Assembly: GCF_006345825.1 (NCBI RefSeq)
Contig: NZ_VCIX01000088.1
Coordinates: forward strand, 231,454-295,453
From: Paenibacillus paridis
Lineage (GTDB): Bacteria > Bacillota > Bacilli > Paenibacillales > Paenibacillaceae
DNA: 64,000 bases
Direction of reading: 5' to 3'
Position numbers and translations under genes: made by a program. Below the pieces are notes generated by a model. The model was not told where the DNA came from. It did no database searches and saw only the letters and a program-made list of their open reading frames with translations. Below, in pieces: positions 58,124 to 64,000 of the stretch. Positions within the stretch are counted from its first letter, which is position 1; the number at the start of each line of letters is the position of its first letter.

Positions 58124-59479
58124 ATGAGAAAGATGAAAGCGGTTTATCTCACGATGGTATTCTTGTTAGCAGCACTGACTTTGGCCGCATGCGGAGGGAA
58201 TAACGGAAACAATACGCCTGCGACTAACGCACCTGAGAAGACGGCGGCGGCAGATCCAACCAAGGAGCCTGCGAAGGATCCGGTCACACTAACCTTCCTG
58301 ATTCCGAATACGGATGACGCGACGCCATACACGCAAATTTTTAAAGATTTTGAAGCGAAAACCGGCAATAAGGTAGAGGTTCAGGCGCTGCCGGGCGGGG
58401 ATTACGACAACATGCTGAAAACACGCTTCTCTACTGGCGACTTTCCCGATGTATTTCTGATGCAGCCGGGAACGAAGCAGTACGTCAAGCTAAGAGCCGA
58501 CGAGACGCTGTATGAATGGTCGGGCGAGGCTGGCGTGTGGGACAACGTGATTGAATCGATCGCCGAATTCCAGAAGGATGCCTCTGGGAAGGCTTATGGC
58601 GTCCCTTTTGGCAAAACGGGCATGATGGGCGTGTTCTATAACAAGGACGTCTTCGCCACAGCGGGCATTGAGCCGCCGACGAATTACGCAAACCTGCTTG
58701 AAATCGCCAAGAAGCTGAAGGATAGCGGCGTAACGCCTTTCTATGAAGGCGTGAAGGACGGCTGGCCAACTCAGGTGTTTTACTTAACGGGCTGGGTAAG
58801 CCAGGTAGATCAGGAGATTGGGGATGAGGGCGTTCAGAAGCTTAATGTCAACGGCATGAAGCTATCCGAAATCGCGGCGCTTAAGGATTTGTTCGTGAAA
58901 GCGAAAGAAATCAAGGATTTGGGCCTCTTCCAGAAAAATACGCTGTCGGGCACCTTTGACGAATTGCAAAATGAGCTGGGCGAAGGCAAGGTTGCGATGG
59001 CGTTCATGCTGGATGGCATCCTGCCGCAGCTGGAGAAGAAATTCGGCAATGATTTTGTGAAAGATAAAATCGGGTTTTTCCCATTCCCTTCGGCTACGGA
59101 TACAGGTACGGCCATGATTACGCCACCGAACCAGCTGATGGTACCGTCAAAGGCGAAGAACCTGGAAGCGGCGAAGGAGCTCGTGAAGTTCATGATCTCA
59201 AGCGAAAGCGTCAATTCCTTCTATAAGCTGCACCCGGGCATTCCGATCTTCAAAGGCGCGGAGAGCGAGCTTTACCCGAGCCAGCAAACGGTTCAGGAAT
59301 ATATCGACGCAGGCAAGTCCAAGGTTAATGTGCAAAACCGCTTAACGGCATCCTTCCTTGATCTCGGGAAAATATTGCAGGCGTTCCATATTTCTGGCGA
59401 CGTGGATGCAGCGATCAAAGAGATGGATACGAACTATGTCAAGGACGGCAATTCCAAACGTCTGGAAGGTTTTGAATAA
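58124..59479 (+). CDS. Sugar ABC transporter substrate-binding lipoprotein
   Basis: Extracellular solute-binding lipoprotein of the CUT1 (family 1) type, 451 residues. The lipobox LAAC ends at Cys23, followed by a flexible Asn/Pro/Ala/Glu linker to about residue 50. The mature part has TFLIPNTDDATPYTQIFKDF and FPDVFLMQPG, with PFGKTGMMGVFYNKDVF near 160, all typical of oligosaccharide-binding proteins. It probably binds the glycoside consumed by this locus. It is followed by a stable stem-loop before the permease genes, as often seen where the binding protein is made in excess. Confidence 0.93.
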   Translation: MRKMKAVYLTMVFLLAALTLAACGGNNGNNTPATNAPEKTAAADPTKEPAKDPVTLTFLIPNTDDATPYTQIFKDFEAKTGNKVEVQALPGGDYDNMLKTRFSTGDFPDVFLMQPGTKQYVKLRADETLYEWSGEAGVWDNVIESIAEFQKDASGKAYGVPFGKTGMMGVFYNKDVFATAGIEPPTNYANLLEIAKKLKDSGVTPFYEGVKDGWPTQVFYLTGWVSQVDQEIGDEGVQKLNVNGMKLSEIAALKDLFVKAKEIKDLGLFQKNTLSGTFDELQNELGEGKVAMAFMLDGILPQLEKKFGNDFVKDKIGFFPFPSATDTGTAMITPPNQLMVPSKAKNLEAAKELVKFMISSESVNSFYKLHPGIPIFKGAESELYPSQQTVQEYIDAGKSKVNVQNRLTASFLDLGKILQAFHISGDVDAAIKEMDTNYVKDGNSKRLEGFE

Positions 59480-59510
59480 GAAATAAGCGGCTTAACATTT
59501 AGATGGAGCA

Positions 59511-59553
59511 GGCGGGCCTTGCCTTAGAGAGCAGCTCGGGCGCAAGGCCTGCC
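59511..59553 (+). terminator. Stem-loop between binding protein and permease genes
   Basis: A 12-bp stem, 59511-59522 with 59542-59553 (one G-T pair), without a T-run. Probably an mRNA-stabilising or partial-termination element that raises the binding-protein to permease ratio. Confidence 0.65.
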
Positions 59554-59581
59554 CTTCCTTATCGGAGCAGGGGTGAGCATG

Positions 59582-60451
59582 ATGGAGAGAAACAAATACC
59601 CGCTTTATTTTTCTTTTCCGGCGATAATCGTTTTTCTATTATTCTTCATAACGCCGACCGTGATTGGCGTCTATTACAGCTTTACCGATTGGAACATTAA
59701 CGCAAGTACGATTAAGTTCATCGGATTGGAAAATTACAGGGAGCTGTTCAACGAGCCCCGCTTGAAGCAAGCTTTTACGAACACGCTAATTTTTGCCGCT
59801 GCGGTGACGGTGCTGCAAAATGTATCGGGCATTGCGCTGGCGCTGATCTTAAACGAGAAGCTGAGGCTGCGCAATTTGCTTCGGATGATTTTTTTCATGC
59901 CTTATGTCATTGCTCCACTGGTTATCGGCTATATTTTCCGGGCTATTTACCATCCCGAGCACGGAATCGTAAATAAATTTCTTGATATGGTCGGCCTGGA
60001 TTTTATGATGCAGGACTGGCTGAACGATCCGAAATTCGCTTTGTTTACCATTATCATTACCGACATCTGGCGGGTTGCGGGCTTTTCGATGGTCGTTTAT
60101 TTGGCCGGGCTGCAATTTATTCCGAAGGATCTGATCGAGAGCGCCTCGATAGATGGAGCGAATTACTGGACGCGGTTCAAGCATGTGGTGTTCCCGCTGC
60201 TGGCGCCTGCTTTTACCGTTAACGTGCTGCTTGCAATGATCGGCTCGATGAAAGTATTCGAGATCGTAATGGTGCTGACCGAAGGCGGTCCGGGCTATAC
60301 GACCGAGGTGTTCTATACGTATATTCGCAACACGTTCAGCTCGGGCGAAATGGGCTATGCCACGGCGATCAATATGCTGCTGTTTGCGCTTGTAACCCTG
60401 GTTGGCGTACCTGTGCTGATGGCGATGAAGAAAAGGGAGGTCGAGATGTAA
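59582..60451 (+). CDS. Sugar ABC transporter permease (MalF/UgpA type)
   Basis: Inner-membrane subunit of the CUT1 importer, 289 residues with six hydrophobic segments. ATG 59582 is preferred by spacing from AGGGGTG; GTG 59573 and ATG 59579 are in frame. The cytosolic EAA loop that docks the ATPase reads IESASIDGANYWTRFKHVVF near residue 185, and a PAIIVFLLFFITPTVIGVYY helix opens the protein. No ATPase gene is in the cluster, so the shared MsmX-type ATPase is probably used (family knowledge). Its stop overlaps the next start by one base. Confidence 0.94.
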   Translation: MERNKYPLYFSFPAIIVFLLFFITPTVIGVYYSFTDWNINASTIKFIGLENYRELFNEPRLKQAFTNTLIFAAAVTVLQNVSGIALALILNEKLRLRNLLRMIFFMPYVIAPLVIGYIFRAIYHPEHGIVNKFLDMVGLDFMMQDWLNDPKFALFTIIITDIWRVAGFSMVVYLAGLQFIPKDLIESASIDGANYWTRFKHVVFPLLAPAFTVNVLLAMIGSMKVFEIVMVLTEGGPGYTTEVFYTYIRNTFSSGEMGYATAINMLLFALVTLVGVPVLMAMKKREVEM

Positions 60452-61269
60452 TGAGAAAAAAACTGCCGCCAATCGCGTTGGAAATCGTTGCAATCGGCCT
60501 CGCTCTCCTCATTCTTATTCCGTTTTTTATGATTTTTATCAATTCGTTCAAAGGCATCAGGGAATCCGCGTTATTTGGCTTGTCGCTGCCGTCGACCTGG
60601 GAATTCAGCAATTACCGGGATGTGTTTAACCAGGATAATATTTTGCGCGGCTTTAAAAACAGCTTTCTTCTGTCGGCGCTTGTGGTTGTTTGCGTGAACC
60701 TGTTCGCATCGATGGCGGCGTTTGTCATTCAGCGGCGCGGCGGCAAATTTTTGAACGGCGTCTATATGGCCTTTATTATGGGACTCATCGTGCCGGTCTC
60801 CATTATTCCGACGATTCGGCTGCTAGATGTCCTTCATATTAAAGGCACATATCTCAGCATTGTGATGTACTACACGGCGGTTCTGCTGCCGTTCGCGGTG
60901 TTTCTGCTTGTCGGGTTTATCAAGTCCGTGCCGAGGGAGCTGGACGAGGCGGCTATTCTGGAAGGCTGCGGCTATTTCCGGCTGTATCTCAAAATTATTT
61001 TGCCGCTCATCAGCACGGTGCTGGTCACGGTCTCGATCGTTGTTATCGTATCGGTATGGAATGATTTCTTCGGTCCTTTCTACCTCGTTACGGATAGCAC
61101 AAAATGGACGATCGTGCTTCAGGTGTTTAACTTCGTTACGCTGTACAGCACGAACTGGGGAATTGTATTTGCCTTTATGATCGTGGTCATTGCCCCGGTT
61201 CTCATTATTTATTTGTTTCTGCAGCGCTATATTATCGATGGCTTGACGGCAGGATCGGTTAAAGGCTGA
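60451..61269 (+). CDS. Sugar ABC transporter permease (MalG/UgpE type)
   Basis: Second membrane subunit, 272 residues and six membrane segments. The EAA loop reads ELDEAAILEGCGYFRLYLKI near residue 167, the normal position, and the C-terminus ends in the common RYIIDGLTAGSVKG. The start codon shares one base with the stop of the partner permease. Together they form the translocation pore for an oligosaccharide. The response regulator follows after 37 bases. Confidence 0.94.
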   Translation: MRKKLPPIALEIVAIGLALLILIPFFMIFINSFKGIRESALFGLSLPSTWEFSNYRDVFNQDNILRGFKNSFLLSALVVVCVNLFASMAAFVIQRRGGKFLNGVYMAFIMGLIVPVSIIPTIRLLDVLHIKGTYLSIVMYYTAVLLPFAVFLLVGFIKSVPRELDEAAILEGCGYFRLYLKIILPLISTVLVTVSIVVIVSVWNDFFGPFYLVTDSTKWTIVLQVFNFVTLYSTNWGIVFAFMIVVIAPVLIIYLFLQRYIIDGLTAGSVKG

Positions 61270-61306
61270 TCCCAAATGAGGCTCGTAGTCGGGAGGCGTG
61301 ACGGAT

Positions 61307-62881
61307 ATGAGACAGGTGATGATTGTCGATGACGAGCGCTGGATTCGCAGGGGCTTGATTCAATCGATTCCGTGGGAGGAGCTTGGCCTTGCGCTTGCGG
61401 GGGAAGCGGAGGACGGCGAGGACGCCTATCATATGGCGCTGCTCAAAAAGCCGGATCTTCTGTTTCTGGACATGCGGATGCCCGGCCTTGACGGGAAACA
61501 GCTGCTCGCCTTGCTTGGCAAGGAGCTTCCGGAGCTGCTGACGATCGTGGTCAGCGGCTACTCGGACTTTGAATATACGAAGGAAGCGATCCGCCATAAC
61601 GCATTTGAGTATATGCTGAAGCCGATCAAGAAGGATGAGCTTGCGGCCGTGCTTGGCAAAGCTCTGGAAGAGCTAGACCGCAGGCAAATCAGCAAAGCAA
61701 GGGCAAGAGAGGGCAGCGCGAAGAACTGGCTGGAGGATGTTTTGTTCACGGGCGATGGGAGTGAAAGCAGCGCTCTGGCTGGTATGAGCTGGAAGGCGGG
61801 AAATTCCCTGCTCCTGGTTGCCCAGCCGGATGTGTACGTGGAGCGCTGCGAGCTGCCTTTGATTATGGAGCAACTGCGGCAAAAGCTTCAGCAGGAGCGG
61901 GCGTTTTATTTTGGCGGCGAGTGGGATGTTGTGATGACGGCCGCGCAGGGAAGCATGTGCGAGCTTGTTCTTTGCCTGCATGGCAAGCACTTGGTGAGAA
62001 GTGAGCTGCTTCGTCTCTTGGCTATGCTTCAGCCGCTGCTGAAGCAGTTGGCGGGCGTGAGCTATAGCATTGCGGCGAGCGAGCAGGCAGAGCAAGATTC
62101 GCTGCTGCCGCAGCTGTACAAGAAATCAAAGCTGAGCTTGAACGCCAGAAAGCTTGGCGAAGCAGGCTGGATTGGATTTGCTGGCGAGACTTCTGTTGTG
62201 GCTGCATCGGCTTATCCGCGAGAGCTTGAGCAAGCATTGCTGATTAATCTTCAGCATGGCAATGAAGAGCAGGCGCAGCAGGATTTTGAGCGCTTTTATG
62301 CACAAATTTCGCAGCCCTGCATGACAGTGGATGATTTGCTGCGCGGCGCACTGATGCTTGTGCATTCATTGGAGAAGCAGTTGCAGAGCATAGGTGCGAA
62401 TCTAGAGAAGGCAACGGGACACAGCCTGCTAGCCTATACGGAGATGATCCGGATACGCAAGGATGTGACGGCTGTCGGTGCGATTTTTAAAAATGAAATT
62501 TTGCCCGGCGTGATCGGTTCGCGGAGTCCCGCGGCCGGCAAGCAGGGCGAGCAGATTGTTCGGGAAATCCAGAAGCTGATCGAGCAGCATTGTGACCAGC
62601 CGCTCAGTCTGCATCAGATAGCGGAAAGCCGTTTTTTGAACGCTGACTATTTGAGCCGCTTGTTCAAAAAAACGACGGGCAGCAATTTTGTCGACTATTT
62701 GACGGATGCCCGGCTCGCCAAGGCCGTTGAGCTGATGCGCTACCCTGCCTATAAAAATTATGAAATTGCGAAGCGGGTCGGTTATGAGGATTACCGCTAT
62801 TTCAGCCAGATTTTCAAGAAGAAGATGGGCATGACCATTGGCGATTACCGCAGCTCGCTCGAGCCGCAAACTTTGAATTAA
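61307..62881 (+). CDS. YesN-type response regulator with AraC HTH
   Basis: Transcription activator paired with the YesM kinase, about 524 residues. ATG 61307 is nine bases from GGGAGGCG; GTG 61298 lies against that site. The receiver domain (1-120) has MIVDDERWIRRG, the phospho-acceptor aspartate in LLFLDMRMPG and the KPIKKDEL lysine. A variable central region (about 130-400) follows. The C-terminal AraC domain (about 415-520) shows ESRFLNADYLSRLFKKTTGS and YEDYRYFSQIFKKKMGMT. It probably activates the transporter promoter and perhaps the whole locus. It lies downstream of the ABC genes, separated from its kinase. Confidence 0.94.
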   Translation: MRQVMIVDDERWIRRGLIQSIPWEELGLALAGEAEDGEDAYHMALLKKPDLLFLDMRMPGLDGKQLLALLGKELPELLTIVVSGYSDFEYTKEAIRHNAFEYMLKPIKKDELAAVLGKALEELDRRQISKARAREGSAKNWLEDVLFTGDGSESSALAGMSWKAGNSLLLVAQPDVYVERCELPLIMEQLRQKLQQERAFYFGGEWDVVMTAAQGSMCELVLCLHGKHLVRSELLRLLAMLQPLLKQLAGVSYSIAASEQAEQDSLLPQLYKKSKLSLNARKLGEAGWIGFAGETSVVAASAYPRELEQALLINLQHGNEEQAQQDFERFYAQISQPCMTVDDLLRGALMLVHSLEKQLQSIGANLEKATGHSLLAYTEMIRIRKDVTAVGAIFKNEILPGVIGSRSPAAGKQGEQIVREIQKLIEQHCDQPLSLHQIAESRFLNADYLSRLFKKTTGSNFVDYLTDARLAKAVELMRYPAYKNYEIAKRVGYEDYRYFSQIFKKKMGMTIGDYRSSLEPQTLN

Positions 62882-62898
62882 CGAAGGAGAGACTACTG

Positions 62899-64000
62899 AT
62901 GGCAAAAAGATTATTACCTGACACGCTGACGTTGGAGGATCGCGCGGGGCATGCAATGAACGCGATCGTTGGCATGGCGGACCGCGACTATAACGATATT
63001 CCGTTTTTTGCGGCTAACCTGATGACGGAGCCTGCGAACTTGACGCATGGCGACTGGGATTACGGCTCCTCGCACGGACGGATGGTCGACGGCATGATTT
63101 TGGCGCGGCATATGTCGGGGGAGACGTTTGGCTCAGACATTGAAGCCAAGTATAGATCGAACCTGCTCTCGTTCTTTAAGGAGGACGGGCTGAGCTATCG
63201 TCAGACAAATCCGAATTATAACTGGGAGGCGAATGCTAATTTTATCGACCAGCGAGCCGTTATTTTGTCGCTGACGACATGGTTTCAGTCGACAGGCGAT
63301 CCGGCTGTGAAGGAAGCGGCGGATAAGCACGTGGCGGCGCTAAAGCGTGTGGCAATCAAGGAGCGAGACGTCTGGTATTATCCGGCTTCGGAATATAAGG
63401 AAGGCGGCTGGCCTTCCTCCAATGCGATATTGCTCCGGCTCGCTCCAGACCCGGCAGCGTTCTGCGGCAGGCTCGTTATGCCGCTGCTGAAGTACCATGA
63501 GCTGACAGGCAACGCGGATGCGTTTGAGCTTTGCCAGTTTTTCACCGCCTTGATCGTGCAGCGCAGCGGCGTGTTCAACCCGGACGGCAGCTTTAACGAC
63601 GCGCTGGCCTACCGCAGCGGGCACTTCCATACGCGTCTTGGCACGCTCGACGCGCTGGCGCGCTTTGGCGTATTTACGGGCGATGCCGCGCTTATTGCGT
63701 TCGTGGAGAAAAGCTATGCCTGGGCGGTGACGCAGTGCACGGCGTTCGGCTGGACGCCAGGCGATATGAAGGAGCAGGCGTACGAGCATGAAACCTGCTC
63801 ACTCGTCGATCTGATCGCCACAGGCATTACGCTCGCCCAAAGCGGCTACACGAAATATTGGGGCGTTGTGGAGCGCTACATTCGCAACCATCTCGCGGAA
63901 TCGCAACTGCTGGAGATGGACTGGGTGAAGGAGACGGATGACCGCTCGATGGACGTGCCGGGGCGCATTACGTACGAGAATATTGCGCAGCGGACGCGCG
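62899..64000 (+). CDS. GH127-like alpha/alpha-barrel glycosidase, 3' end outside window
   Basis: The frame is open from ATG 62899 (AAGGAGA upstream) to the window end, 367 codons visible. No signal peptide. The early MADRDYNDIPFFAANL, a GRMVDGMILARHM helix, and the later HETCSLVDLIATGITLAQSG with YTKYWGVVERYIRNHL resemble DUF1680/GH127 proteins, in which a Glu-Thr-Cys region supports a zinc-bound active site (family knowledge). Known members cleave beta-L-arabinofuranosides, but related families hydrolyse other pentosides. In this locus it may remove a second sugar from the imported glycoside. It starts 17 bases after the regulator gene. Confidence 0.72.
   Translation, partial: MAKRLLPDTLTLEDRAGHAMNAIVGMADRDYNDIPFFAANLMTEPANLTHGDWDYGSSHGRMVDGMILARHMSGETFGSDIEAKYRSNLLSFFKEDGLSYRQTNPNYNWEANANFIDQRAVILSLTTWFQSTGDPAVKEAADKHVAALKRVAIKERDVWYYPASEYKEGGWPSSNAILLRLAPDPAAFCGRLVMPLLKYHELTGNADAFELCQFFTALIVQRSGVFNPDGSFNDALAYRSGHFHTRLGTLDALARFGVFTGDAALIAFVEKSYAWAVTQCTAFGWTPGDMKEQAYEHETCSLVDLIATGITLAQSGYTKYWGVVERYIRNHLAESQLLEMDWVKETDDRSMDVPGRITYENIAQRTR

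Overview
The window looks like chromosomal DNA of an endospore-forming, S-layer-bearing member of the Bacillota, most like Paenibacillus, Cohnella or relatives. Evidence for sporulation is an H-type small acid-soluble spore protein and the cortex morphogenetic protein CmpA. Evidence for the lineage is an SLH-domain exported protein, a YesM/YesN-type two-component system around a CUT1 sugar ABC transporter, the order tex-cmpA-sprT-tRNA array known from Bacillus, and strong AGGAGG-type ribosome binding sites. All identities rest on reading motifs; no database search was possible.

Layout. (1) 1-18.2 kb: a surface-glycan locus. It holds a Wzm/Wzt-type ABC exporter, several GT2 glycosyltransferases (one two-domain, one fused to a methyltransferase), a sugar epimerase, two membrane O-acyltransferases, the complete dTDP-L-rhamnose set in the order rmlA-C-B-D, rhamnosyltransferase-like enzymes and a WbaP-type initiating transferase. 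The first 11.3 kb is visibly AT-richer than the rest and contains a decayed IS256-like transposase, so it looks like an exchangeable cassette joined to a conserved rml/initiation module. (2) 18.3-30.9 kb: housekeeping and sporulation genes: cardiolipin synthase, sspH, an SLH protein, a cupredoxin, DedA, a thioredoxin-like protein, an MBL hydrolase, tex, an Rrf2 regulator with a nitroreductase, cmpA and a SprT-like protein. (3) 30.9-32.5 kb: eight tRNA genes, with a Glu-Lys-Leu triad present twice around a small orphan gene. (4) 32.5-34.4 kb: a stalk-domain exported protein, a small HTH protein and ribosomal protein L25 with a leader hairpin. (5) 34.5-39.0 kb: a four-gene operon (GT4 glycosyltransferase, alpha/alpha-barrel protein, mannose-1-phosphate guanylyltransferase, DUF1861/GT108-like protein) behind a leader that contains an intrinsic terminator. 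This is the best candidate for an undescribed system: a mannogen-like beta-mannan cycle. (6) 39.0-46.3 kb: repeat-rich intergenic DNA, a glycolate-oxidase-type glcDF pair with its FCD/GntR regulator, and a full-length second DnaN sliding clamp in an operon with a ribbon-helix-helix protein. (7) 46.4-64 kb: a LacI-controlled operon (sugar isomerase, split transketolase, FGGY kinase, nucleoside-hydrolase-like protein, GH78 alpha-L-rhamnosidase), then a YesM kinase, sugar-binding lipoprotein, two permeases, a YesN regulator and the start of a GH127-like gene.

How the genes fit together: region 7 resembles one utilisation locus. An extracellular glycoside is sensed by YesM/YesN and imported by the ABC transporter. 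Intracellular glycosidases trim it, and the released sugar passes through isomerase, kinase and two-subunit transketolase. That enzyme set matches the published D-apiose transketolase route, and apiose occurs next to rhamnose in plant rhamnogalacturonan II and in flavonoid glycosides. A probable CcpA site lies in the transporter promoter. Region 1 probably builds a rhamnose-containing S-layer glycan or secondary wall polymer exported by the ABC route.
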